NCBI RefSeq assembly: GCF_900547735.1
Contig: NZ_URHZ01000078.1
Coordinates: 1-25,108, forward strand
DNA length: 25,108 nt
Reading direction: 5' to 3'
DNA from: an uncultured Clostridium sp.
GTDB lineage: Bacteria > Bacillota > Clostridia > Lachnospirales > Lachnospiraceae
Shown: piece by piece, positions 14,559 to 22,290 of the stretch
How the letters are laid out: each line of letters begins with the position of its first letter
Numbering within the stretch: the first letter of the stretch is position 1
Made by a program: the position numbers and the translations under genes
The notes under the pieces: model-generated
What the model was told of the DNA's origin: nothing
The model's input: only the letters and a program-made list of their open reading frames with translations
Database searches by the model: none

Positions 14559-15644
14559 TTAGTTTGCGTGATTCTTCTCAAATTCACGCATAAACTCCAC
14601 CAGCTTCTCCACGCCTTCGGTTGGCATGGCGTTGTAAATGCTGGCCCTCATACCGCCTACCGTGCGGTGTCCCTTTAAGTTTACAAATCCGGCTGCCTTT
14701 GCCTCTTTGACAAACAGGGCATCCATCTCTTCATCTCCCGTTACGAACGGTACGTTCATTAGGGAGCGGTCCTTCTTCTCTACCGTGCCTCTAAACAGAG
14801 CGCTCTCATCCAGGAAATCGTAAAGGATCTTCGCTTTTTTCTCATTGCGCGCCTTCATCACTTCCAGGCCGCCCATCTTCTTCAGCCACTTGAACACCTT
14901 GCCGCACATATAAATCGTATAGGTCGGCGGTGTGTTGTAAAGGGAATCACTGTCCGCATATGTCTTGTAGCGCAGCATCGTAGGTGTACCGGGAAGTACA
15001 TCCTCCGTAATCAGGTCTTCACGGATAATCACAATGGCAACACCGGCCGGCCCTACGTTCTTCTGTACGCCGCCCCATAAAATGCCAAATTTACTTACAT
15101 CGATCGGTTCTGAGAGAAAACATGAGGAGATATCAGCCACCAGGGGTTTTCCCTTGGTGTTTGGAAGTTCATGGTATACGGTACCATAAATTGTGTTGTT
15201 CAGGCAGATATAAACGTAATCCGCATTCTCATCGATAGGCAGATCCGAACAGTCCGGAATGTAGCTGAATGTCTTGTCGGCGCTTGATGCAACCGCATTC
15301 GCCGTGCCGAACAGCTTTGCCTCCGAATATGCTTTCTTTGCCCACTGGCCTGTGATGATATAGTCGCCGACTTTGTTCTTCATCAGATTCATCGGGACCA
15401 TGGCAAACTGTACGTGTCCGCCTCCCTGTACAAATAATACTTTGTAATTGTCGGGAATATTCATCAGTTCGCGCAGATCTTTTTCAGCGTCGTCGATAAT
15501 ATCCTGGAAATCCTTTGATCTGTGGCTCATCTCCATAACGGACATGCCACTGCCATTGTAATCCATCATCTCAACGGCTGCTTCTTTCAGTACTTCTTCC
15601 GGCAGAACGGCCGGACCTGCCGAAAAATTGTAGACTCTGCTCAT
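14559..15644 (-). CDS. serC: Phosphoserine aminotransferase
   Basis: This PLP enzyme transfers the amino group of glutamate to 3-phosphohydroxypyruvate, giving O-phosphoserine, the second step of serine synthesis. The 361-residue chain has the typical N-terminus YNFSAGPAVLPEEVL, the GSGMSVMEMSHRS segment, QGGGHVQFAM for phosphate/PLP contacts, and the PLP lysine K195 in GGVQKNVGPAG. Length agrees with the family. A strong GAGGAGGAA lies before the ATG. It lies 81 bp downstream of ilvB and 26 bp upstream of serA in one leftward run. Confidence 0.96.
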   Translation of the reverse strand: MSRVYNFSAGPAVLPEEVLKEAAVEMMDYNGSGMSVMEMSHRSKDFQDIIDDAEKDLRELMNIPDNYKVLFVQGGGHVQFAMVPMNLMKNKVGDYIITGQWAKKAYSEAKLFGTANAVASSADKTFSYIPDCSDLPIDENADYVYICLNNTIYGTVYHELPNTKGKPLVADISSCFLSEPIDVSKFGILWGGVQKNVGPAGVAIVIIREDLITEDVLPGTPTMLRYKTYADSDSLYNTPPTYTIYMCGKVFKWLKKMGGLEVMKARNEKKAKILYDFLDESALFRGTVEKKDRSLMNVPFVTGDEEMDALFVKEAKAAGFVNLKGHRTVGGMRASIYNAMPTEGVEKLVEFMREFEKNHAN

Positions 15645-15725
15645 AGATAGTTCCTCCTCTTTTCCTCATATCTCTTCTCAAACTCTGTTACTGCTCATAT
15701 CCCAGAATATGGAATGTTCTCTATT

Positions 15726-17414
15726 TTACAACTGTTCAATCCGTAAGTCAATCTCATCAAAGGCTTCTTCGATCGGTTTTCCCGCAGGAACCATCGGGAA
15801 TACCTTGTCGTCCGTCCCAATCTGGCAGTCGATTACCACCGGGACATTCAGGCTGATCGCCTCGCGGAGAACCGGCTCCAGCTCCTCTTTCGTCGTCACG
15901 CGGTAAGCCTTCGCGCCAAGGCCTTCCGCCACCTTCACGAAGTCCACCTGATCGTTTAAGACGGTCTGTGAATATCTCATGCCGTAGAACAGAGTCTGCC
16001 ACTGGCGTACCATGCCCAGCACATGATTGTTAAATATCACCTGGATAATCGGGATGTTGTAACGGGTTGCGGTGGCAATCTCGTTCATGTTCATGCGGAA
16101 ACAGCCGTCTCCGCCGATATTGATGACGGTTTTATCCTTACATCCCATCTTGGCTCCGATGGCGGCGCCCAGGCCGTATCCCATCGTGCCCAGTCCGCCC
16201 GATGTGAGAAGCTGTCTCGGCCTCTTGAACTTATAATACTGGGCGGCCCACATCTGATGCTGGCCTACGTCTGTAGAGATGATTGCCTCACCGTCCGTCA
16301 CCTCATATATCTTTTCCATAATATACGGACCGGTCAGTGTCTCTTTGTTGTAGCGGAGCGGATACATATCCTTTAACCGTTCCACATGGGCAATCCACTG
16401 GTCGTGGTTGATCGGATCCAGGCGGGCATTGAGTTTCCTTAAAATCACTTTGACGTCGCCGATTACGCTGGCATCCGTTATGATATTCTTGTTGATCTCC
16501 GCGGGATCCACATCGAGCTGGAGAATCTTTGCATGGGACGCAAAACGGGATGCGTCTCCCACCACGCGGTCGCTGAACCTGGCTCCCACTACAATCAGAA
16601 GGTCGCACTCGGCCACGCCGAAGTTGGAAGTCTTGGTGCCGTGCATACCGATCATGCCCGTGTAGAGTTCATCCGTTCCGTCGAACGCGCCTTTTCCCAT
16701 CAGGCTGTCGGCCACCGGGGCCTGGATCTTATGGGCAAATGCATGGAGTTCATCGGCCGCCTCCGCAGCTACGGCTCCGCCGCCCACGAAAATAAACGGC
16801 TTTTTGGATGCGCGGATCATGCCGAGGGCTTTTTCCAGATCTTCCTCCGTAATCTCGGAATCTTCGCGCCTTATCTCATCCGGCTTCTTGTATTCGTAAT
16901 CACATTCCGCCGCCGTAACATCCTTGGTAATATCCACAAGGACAGGGCCCGGACGCCCGCTGCTTGCGATGGTAAATGCCCGTCTCAGCACGCCGGCCAG
17001 TTTTGTTACGTCTTTCACAATGAAGTTATATTTCGTAATGGGCATTGTTACGCCGAGAATATCGATCTCCTGGAAGCTGTCTTTTCCGAGAAGGTTCATC
17101 GACACGTTACAGGTGATGGCCACCATCGGGATAGAGTCCAGATTGGCGGTTGCAATGCCTGTAACAAGGTTCGTCGCTCCCGGTCCCGATGTGGCCAGGC
17201 AGACACCCACTTTTCCCGTGGCTCTGGCATAACCGTCGGCCGCATGGGATGCTCCCTGCTCGTGGGAAGTCAGGATATGGGTGATCTCATTCTGATGTTT
17301 ATAAAGCGCATCGTAAATGTTTAAAATGGAACCGCCGGGGTAGCCGAATACGGTGTCAACTCCCTGTTCTTTTAAACATTCGATGACGATTTCTGCTCCT
17401 GTTAATGTTTTCAT
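15726..17414 (-). CDS. ilvB: Acetolactate synthase, large (catalytic) subunit
   Basis: It condenses two pyruvates (or pyruvate with 2-oxobutyrate) to acetohydroxy acids, the first common step of branched-chain amino-acid synthesis. The 562 residues show three ThDP-enzyme domains. The catalytic Glu52 is in SHEQGASHAADGYAR, an FAD-binding-type middle domain follows, and the ThDP/Mg motif runs from GGDG (434-437) to NN (462-463). MVRQWQ with Trp472 is the biosynthetic AHAS marker rather than the catabolic AlsS type. No small regulatory subunit (ilvH/ilvN) follows; serC does. GAGGAA precedes the ATG, 68 bp after ilvD. Confidence 0.95.
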   Translation of the reverse strand: MKTLTGAEIVIECLKEQGVDTVFGYPGGSILNIYDALYKHQNEITHILTSHEQGASHAADGYARATGKVGVCLATSGPGATNLVTGIATANLDSIPMVAITCNVSMNLLGKDSFQEIDILGVTMPITKYNFIVKDVTKLAGVLRRAFTIASSGRPGPVLVDITKDVTAAECDYEYKKPDEIRREDSEITEEDLEKALGMIRASKKPFIFVGGGAVAAEAADELHAFAHKIQAPVADSLMGKGAFDGTDELYTGMIGMHGTKTSNFGVAECDLLIVVGARFSDRVVGDASRFASHAKILQLDVDPAEINKNIITDASVIGDVKVILRKLNARLDPINHDQWIAHVERLKDMYPLRYNKETLTGPYIMEKIYEVTDGEAIISTDVGQHQMWAAQYYKFKRPRQLLTSGGLGTMGYGLGAAIGAKMGCKDKTVINIGGDGCFRMNMNEIATATRYNIPIIQVIFNNHVLGMVRQWQTLFYGMRYSQTVLNDQVDFVKVAEGLGAKAYRVTTKEELEPVLREAISLNVPVVIDCQIGTDDKVFPMVPAGKPIEEAFDEIDLRIEQL

Positions 17415-17482
17415 TTATATTCCTCTGCTTTCCTGTGATCTTTTATCTCACGGCTGATGCCGGTTCTTTATAAAGACTCCGC

Positions 17483-19153
17483 TTATTTCTTCGGAACCTC
17501 CAGTACGGCTCCCCTGTTGCCGCTGGTAACCATGGCCGAATACCTTGCCAGATAACCGGTTGTAACCTGAGGGGTCCTCGGCTGCCAGTTCTTCCTTCTC
17601 TCCTCCAGCACCTCGTCGGAAACAAGAACATTTAATTTATTCTGATTGATGTCGATGGAAATGATATCTCCCTCTTCCACAAGGGCAATCGGTCCGCCCA
17701 CGGCTGCTTCCGGTGAAACGTGTCCGATGGATGCGCCTCTGGATGCGCCTGAGAAACGGCCGTCCGTGATCAGGGCAACGGAGGAACCAAGTCCCATTCC
17801 CGCTATCGCCGACGTCGGGTTCAGCATCTCTCTCATGCCCGGTCCGCCCTTAGGACCTTCATAACGGATCACAACCACATCTCCGGCCACAATCTTTCCT
17901 TCCTTAATGGCGGCAATCGCATCTTCCTCACAGTCGAATACGCGGGCCGGTCCCTGATGCTCAAGCATCTCCGGCGCTACGGCGGAACGTTTTACCACCG
18001 CCGTGTCGGGAGCCAGATTGCCCTTTAATACGGCAATTCCGCCTGTCTGGCTGTATGGGTTATCGATCGGCCTGATGATCTCGGGATCGCGGTTTACACA
18101 GTTCTTAATATTCTCGCCGACCGTTTTGCCCGTCACCGTCATGCAGTCCAGGTTTAACAGATTTCTCTTCGACAGTTCGTTCATAACGGCATAGACGCCG
18201 CCGGCTTCATTCAAATCTTCCATATATGTAGGACCTGCAGGCGCCAGGTGGCAGAGGTTCGGTGTCTTTGAACTCATCTCATTGACCAGCTCCATGTTCA
18301 GATCAACTCCTGCCTCATGAGCGACAGCCGGAAGGTGAAGCATGCTGTTGGTGGAACAGCCGAGCGCCATGTCCACGGTGAGGGCATTTAAGAATGCATC
18401 CTTTGTCATGATATCCCTTGGCCGGATGTTCTTCTCATACATCTCCATTACCTTCATACCGGCGTGTTTTGCCAGCTTGATTCGCTCGGAGTATACGGCC
18501 GGAATGGTTCCGTTGCCCTTGAGTCCCATGCCCAGCACTTCGGTCAGGCAGTTCATGCTGTTGGCGGTGTACATGCCGGAGCAGGAACCGCAGGTCGGGC
18601 AGACTTTATTCTCAAATTCCGTTACCTCTTCCTCCGTCATCGTGCCGGCTGCGTAGGAACCCACCGCCTCAAACATGCTGGAAAGGCTTCTCTTCTGTCC
18701 ATGGACTCTTCCTGCCATCATCGGGCCGCCGCTGACGAACACGGTCGGTACATTGACTCTGGCCGCCGCCATCAGAAGTCCCGGAACGTTCTTGTCACAG
18801 TTTGGAACCATAACGAGGGCGTCAAATGCATGCGCCAGCGCCATACACTCTGTGGAATCAGCAATCAGATCTCTTGTCACCAGTGAATATTTCATTCCAA
18901 TGTGTCCCATGGCGATGCCGTCACAAACGGCGATGGCCGGGAATACCACCGGTGTGCCGCCTGCCATTGCAACTCCCAGTTTAACTGCTTCCACAATTTT
19001 ATCCAGATTCATATGGCCGGGAACGATCTCGTTATAAGAGCTGACAATTCCCACCATTGGTTTTCTCATTTCTTCCTCGGTCATGCCCAACGCATTAAAT
19101 AATGAACGGTGGGGTGCCTGCTGCATCCCTTTTCTTACTGCATCACTTTTCAT
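17483..19153 (-). CDS. ilvD: Dihydroxy-acid dehydratase
   Basis: It dehydrates 2,3-dihydroxy-isovalerate and its methylvalerate homologue to the 2-oxo acids of valine/leucine and isoleucine synthesis, using an Fe-S cluster. The 556 residues include Cys119 (PNCDKNVPG) and the CPTCGSCSGM block with Cys185, Cys188 and Cys191. The site that carries a third cluster cysteine in [2Fe-2S] dehydratases is here NEIVPGH, as in the E. coli-type oxygen-sensitive [4Fe-4S] enzyme, which fits an anaerobe. The closing GRFSGASRGASIGHVSPEA is characteristic. AGGAGA precedes the ATG. A 507-bp leader region separates it from leuB, so it may have its own promoter. Confidence 0.96.
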   Translation of the reverse strand: MKSDAVRKGMQQAPHRSLFNALGMTEEEMRKPMVGIVSSYNEIVPGHMNLDKIVEAVKLGVAMAGGTPVVFPAIAVCDGIAMGHIGMKYSLVTRDLIADSTECMALAHAFDALVMVPNCDKNVPGLLMAAARVNVPTVFVSGGPMMAGRVHGQKRSLSSMFEAVGSYAAGTMTEEEVTEFENKVCPTCGSCSGMYTANSMNCLTEVLGMGLKGNGTIPAVYSERIKLAKHAGMKVMEMYEKNIRPRDIMTKDAFLNALTVDMALGCSTNSMLHLPAVAHEAGVDLNMELVNEMSSKTPNLCHLAPAGPTYMEDLNEAGGVYAVMNELSKRNLLNLDCMTVTGKTVGENIKNCVNRDPEIIRPIDNPYSQTGGIAVLKGNLAPDTAVVKRSAVAPEMLEHQGPARVFDCEEDAIAAIKEGKIVAGDVVVIRYEGPKGGPGMREMLNPTSAIAGMGLGSSVALITDGRFSGASRGASIGHVSPEAAVGGPIALVEEGDIISIDINQNKLNVLVSDEVLEERRKNWQPRTPQVTTGYLARYSAMVTSGNRGAVLEVPKK

Positions 19154-19660
19154 ATCTTCTTGTCTCCTTTTTCTTCCTGCCCTTTTTCCGTCTTGTTACA
19201 ATACGGCTGATTCTGCGGCCGACATTTACACGTTCAGTTAAACGCCCATTTTGGTTTATCTTTTATTCTACAGCATTTCCCAGCTTTTTTCACCTGTTTT
19301 ATATGCTTTTTTCCAGGTTTTTTTTGGATTCTTTCAAGTATTTTGGGCTTTTACCGCGTTTTTGTAAAACCTGCCCCGGATCGGCGCCTCATTTTTGCCT
19401 TTCATGTAATTTTATAAATGATGGAGTTTTGTGCAAAACTCCATCATTTATTCTTGTTACAATTTTTCTGTTTTTTCGGGATTTAAGTAACTATTCATTT
19501 ATAGTAGTTATTTATTTACAATCAGTATTTGATTAATGTATCTCGCATTTTCAAGCAATTTTCAAGTAATGCCCCAGCAATAATCAACACTTCATAGATT
19601 TTAGTTGTTTAACGCATACCGTGTCATTTTCTTCAAGTCTTTATCTTCCGGTCTTTTTTC
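19154..19660 (-). other. leuB-ilvD intergenic region
   Basis: This 507-bp stretch is T-rich on the plus strand and holds no credible gene. It contains a perfect hairpin (19414-19451) and a weak possible promoter on the minus strand (TAGAAT at plus 19265-19270). I looked for the T-box consensus AGGGTGGNACCGCG and did not find it, nor a leader peptide rich in Leu, Ile or Val. Confidence 0.5.
19414..19451. terminator. Perfect 18-bp hairpin between leuB and ilvD
   Basis: Arms 19414-19431 and 19434-19451 are exact reverse complements around a 2-nt centre (ATAAATGATGGAGTTTTG arm). Neither side has a full T-tract, although short A/T-rich ends flank it. It may end leuB transcription, stabilise an mRNA end or act in ilvD control. 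Confidence 0.6.
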
Positions 19661-20749
19661 TTATTTGCGGATTCGCTCGCAAATCAACTGCCCCATCTGA
19701 GTAGTGCCGACCTGGGAACAGCCGTCGGCCATAATGTCTACCGTCCTGTATCCTTCCGTCAAAACCTGCTGCACCGCATTCTCGACCGCCTTTGATTCCT
19801 CGTCCAAATCAAAGGAATAGCTGAGCATCATCGCAGCCGACAGGATTGTTGCGATAGGGTTTGCTATCCCTTTTCCTGCAATATCGGGCGCAGAACCGTG
19901 GCTTGGCTCGTAGAGGCCGAATTTGCCCTCATTCAGGCTGGCCGAGGACAGCATTCCGATGGAACCCGTAATCATACTCGCCTCGTCGGACAAAATATCA
20001 CCAAACATGTTTTCCGTAAGGACGACATCAAACTGGCCCGGATTCATGACAAGCTGCATTGCGCAGTTATCGACCAGCATATGGGACAGGGTGACTTCCG
20101 GATAATCCTTTGCCACTTCCTCCACCACTTTTCTCCAGAGCCTTGAGGAATCAAGTACATTGGCCTTATCGACGCTGGTCACGTGTTTCTTTCTCTTCAT
20201 TGCAATGTCGAATGCCTTAACGGCAATTCTTCTGATTTCATTCTCATTATAAACGAGGGTATCCACGGCCTGAAGCACTCCGTCCACCTCCTCGGTATGA
20301 CGCTCTCCAAAATAGAGTCCGCCTGTCAGTTCCCTCATAATTACCATGTCGAACCCGTCCCCGATTATCTCACGTTTCAGCGGGCAGGCATCGGCCAGTT
20401 CATTATACAGGTAAGCGGGACGGATATTGGCAAAGAGTCCCAGCCCCTTTCTGATAGCCAGAAGCCCGGCTTCCGGACGCAGGTTCGGAGCCACATCGTA
20501 CCATCTGGAATTGCCCACATCACCGCCGACAGCGCCTAAAAGCACGGAATCGCTCTTTCTTGCCGTCTCAAGCGCCTCATCCGTAAGCGGTACTCCGTGT
20601 GCATCGATGGAAACGCCTCCCATCAGCACCTCCGTATATTTAAAGGTGTGGCCGTAGACTTCTCCTACCCGTTCCAGCACCTTGCATGCCTCTCTCACAA
20701 TTTCCGGTCCGATTCCATCTCCCGGAATCACTGCTATCTGATAATTCAT
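19661..20749 (-). CDS. leuB: 3-Isopropylmalate dehydrogenase
   Basis: It oxidatively decarboxylates 3-isopropylmalate with NAD in leucine synthesis. The 362 residues carry the expected active-site set: Arg100, Arg110 and Arg139 for substrate, Tyr146 and Lys195 for catalysis, and Asp227, Asp251 and Asp255 for Mg. It also has the signature NMFGDILSDEASMI. The VIPGDGIGPE N-terminus and length fit the family. GGAGGA lies 7 nt before the ATG. A consensus promoter (20891-20919) and a long hairpin leader precede it. leuA and leuCD, often next to leuB, are absent here, so leuB heads the run toward ilvD, ilvB, serC and serA. Confidence 0.96.
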   Translation of the reverse strand: MNYQIAVIPGDGIGPEIVREACKVLERVGEVYGHTFKYTEVLMGGVSIDAHGVPLTDEALETARKSDSVLLGAVGGDVGNSRWYDVAPNLRPEAGLLAIRKGLGLFANIRPAYLYNELADACPLKREIIGDGFDMVIMRELTGGLYFGERHTEEVDGVLQAVDTLVYNENEIRRIAVKAFDIAMKRKKHVTSVDKANVLDSSRLWRKVVEEVAKDYPEVTLSHMLVDNCAMQLVMNPGQFDVVLTENMFGDILSDEASMITGSIGMLSSASLNEGKFGLYEPSHGSAPDIAGKGIANPIATILSAAMMLSYSFDLDEESKAVENAVQQVLTEGYRTVDIMADGCSQVGTTQMGQLICERIRK

Positions 20750-20784
20750 ATCCCTGTCCTCCTGCGTTTCTTAATTTATTATAT

Positions 20785-20836
20785 AGAGCGTGTCTGAAAA
20801 CTCATTTCCGCAGAAGTGGGCTCTCAGACACGCTCT
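20785..20836. repeat. Long hairpin in the leuB leader
   Basis: Perfect 13-bp arms (20785-20797 and 20824-20836, AGAGCGTGTCTGA) continue inward as a further roughly 10-bp G-U-tolerant stem around a CGCA loop. It lies inside the transcribed leuB leader, 36 nt before the start codon. It looks like a small mobile palindromic repeat (MITE/REP-like) or an mRNA-stabilising or attenuating hairpin; no U-tract follows. Confidence 0.7.
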
Positions 20837-20890
20837 AACTGATTGATAACGGTGGCCCGCACGTCCGGCGTGCAGATTTTCGCTGTATCC

Positions 20891-20919
20891 ATCATATCTT
20901 ATTCAACTTGATTTTTCAA
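20891..20919 (-). promoter_or_regulatory. SigmaA promoter of leuB
   Basis: On the minus strand TTGAAA (plus 20914-20919), a 17-bp spacer and TATGAT (plus 20891-20896) form a near-consensus promoter. It gives a leader of about 135 nt that includes a GCACG/CGTGC hairpin and the long hairpin. Confidence 0.75.
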
Positions 20920-21225
20920 CTGTCTGTACCGATTTACCGGCTTCCGGCGTATAGTAATTTGGAATCCGACCTATAACCTCAAGTTATCTGGGAGGATGGC
21001 AGTGATTCCCAAAGAGGGGAAACCTTAATAAATGCCATGAATTTCCCATGTTTCCAAGGAGGACTATGATATGCTTTAGGACATTTATTAAGGTAAGGGA
21101 ACGGCTTGACTTCTCCGCTCTTAATGGTTAAAGTAAAGGTAATTCATACCGTCCGTCTTGAACTATTAATCTCCCAGAATGTGAGGCCTGCAATGCATAA
21201 AATATTTCTGGCATTATCGGTTAAC
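20920..21225. other. Structured gene-poor region downstream of the membrane Fe-S gene
   Basis: A perfect 13-bp inverted repeat (21022-21034 with 21082-21094) has a 47-nt loop. Within the loop on the plus strand is AAGGAGG (21056-21062), 3 nt before an ATG at 21066 that opens a 21-codon frame (MICFRTFIKVRERLD...) ending at 21131. Smaller pairings such as ATAAC/GTTAT (about 20972-20986) precede it. I do not recognise a riboswitch class. It may be the end hairpin of the leftward Fe-S operon or a small rightward leader peptide. Confidence 0.35.
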
Positions 21226-21807
21226 CTACTGTTTCTTCCTGTTTTCCAGCTTGCAGATCCCCTGGGTCATTGTTCCCATCGGACAGAAGGTACACCAGGT
21301 ACGCGGTTTATAGAGAACCATCACAATCAGACCGATCAGTAAGGATGTCAGCATCAGACTGTAGAAACCAAAGCTGTACTGGGCCACCCAGTCAGGCACC
21401 ATACCGGCCGTGTAAGTCCAGCCCCAGGGTACCCTGAAGGTCCAGAACAGCTTGATCGCCTCTCTGAGGCCCGATGCACCGGCCGCCACAAGATATGTCT
21501 GGAATACCATATTACAGAACATGGTAAGGAAAAAGGCAAGAAAACCGTAGCGGAACCACGGACTTACAAGGAAGCGCGGAGTCGGCCTGTTTCTGGAGCA
21601 CTTATATTTTCCTCCCAGCATGGCGAAAAGCTGGCCGCGGCCGCAGAGGTTGTTACAAAACCATTTATTTCTTCCAAATATCGCAATGAACATCGGCAGC
21701 AGAAAATCAATCATTCCCAGCCAGGCAAAAAGTATGTTAAAAAATCCAAGGGCAAAATAGATAATCGACCATATCCACAGATAGTCATACCAGTGTTTAT
21801 TTTTCAT
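21226..21807 (-). CDS. Membrane 4Fe-4S protein (NapH/NosR-type)
   Basis: A polytopic electron-transfer protein of 193 residues. Hydrophobic helices lie at about 10-45, 84-108 and 145-166. Two cytoplasm-type cysteine groups resemble those of NapH/NosR-like membrane ferredoxins: Cys51 and Cys55 (FCNNLCGRGQLF) with Cys70, and Cys172, Cys175 and Cys185 (CTFCPMGTMTQGIC). The frame extends upstream, but GGAGGTG before the ATG at 21805-21807 and its ATGA overlap with the ferredoxin stop fix the start. Its coupling to a 2x[4Fe-4S] ferredoxin suggests a short chain carrying electrons between cytoplasm and membrane. The final acceptor is not encoded here. Confidence 0.82.
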   Translation of the reverse strand: MKNKHWYDYLWIWSIIYFALGFFNILFAWLGMIDFLLPMFIAIFGRNKWFCNNLCGRGQLFAMLGGKYKCSRNRPTPRFLVSPWFRYGFLAFFLTMFCNMVFQTYLVAAGASGLREAIKLFWTFRVPWGWTYTAGMVPDWVAQYSFGFYSLMLTSLLIGLIVMVLYKPRTWCTFCPMGTMTQGICKLENRKKQ

Positions 21808-22022
21808 GACCGCACCTCCCTGGTAAAAATGGAAAGCGCTCCGGCCGGACAAATTCCGGCACAAAGCCCGCACCCAACACACCGCTCCGGATCGGCGGCG
21901 GCATAACATCCTCTGAAAACCTCAATCGCCCCTTTCGGACATACCTTCTGACATGCCCCGCAGGCGACACAGCTCTTCTCATTCACAGACACGCATCGTT
22001 TTGCAGTTGATTTAACAGACAT
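21804..22022 (-). CDS. 2x[4Fe-4S] ferredoxin
   Basis: A 72-residue dicluster ferredoxin. Cluster I ligands are C18, C21, C24 and C28 (CVACGACQKVCP); cluster II ligands are C48, C51, C54 and C58 (CVGCGLCAGICP). Each Cys group also donates its last Cys, followed by Pro, as usual. The basic N-terminal extension (SVKSTAKRCVSVNEK) contains one extra Cys10. AAAGGAG lies before the ATG. The stop overlaps the start of the membrane Fe-S gene by ATGA, so the two are translated together, probably as redox partners. Confidence 0.9.
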   Translation of the reverse strand: MSVKSTAKRCVSVNEKSCVACGACQKVCPKGAIEVFRGCYAAADPERCVGCGLCAGICPAGALSIFTREVRS

Positions 22023-22229
22023 TTATATAACTCCTTTATGTTTGATAATTAGAAGCATATCATATAATCACACTCCGTTCTGTAACCAGGTCACGTTTTA
22101 ACCCGCTCCTGTTTGCACCGGATGTAGATAGACTTAGAACAGGCTGTTTTTGTACCGTTTTATGCCCGTTTCAGGCTCCGCAACCTCAGGTGGCGGAAAA
22201 AATCCGATATGATACATGAAGTTGGTGGA

Positions 22230-22254
22230 AGTAGCGCCGGTGCAACTGTAGAAT
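22230..22254 (+). promoter_or_regulatory. Possible operator/promoter of the XRE regulator gene
   Basis: An imperfect palindrome, AGTAGCGCCGGTGCAACT (22230-22247, 14 of 18 positions symmetric), abuts a -10-like TAGAAT (22249-22254). Half of it (CCGGTGCAA, 22237-22245) is repeated inverted at 22113-22121 in the same divergent gap, so a shared operator for the ferredoxin and regulator genes is conceivable. Confidence 0.3.
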
Positions 22255-22290
22255 AAAACACATAAAATACATTCTGCAGGAGGATAAAAT

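Noticed and set aside
16533..17324. 263-codon plus-strand frame opposite ilvB
   Set aside because: It is a shadow frame of ilvB, with no ribosome binding site and a His/Arg-rich, non-protein-like sequence.
20920..21100. Riboswitch (cobalamin, c-di-GMP, glycine, THF and similar) upstream of the short ORF
   Set aside because: The segment is structured, but none of the conserved core motifs of the classes I can recall is present.
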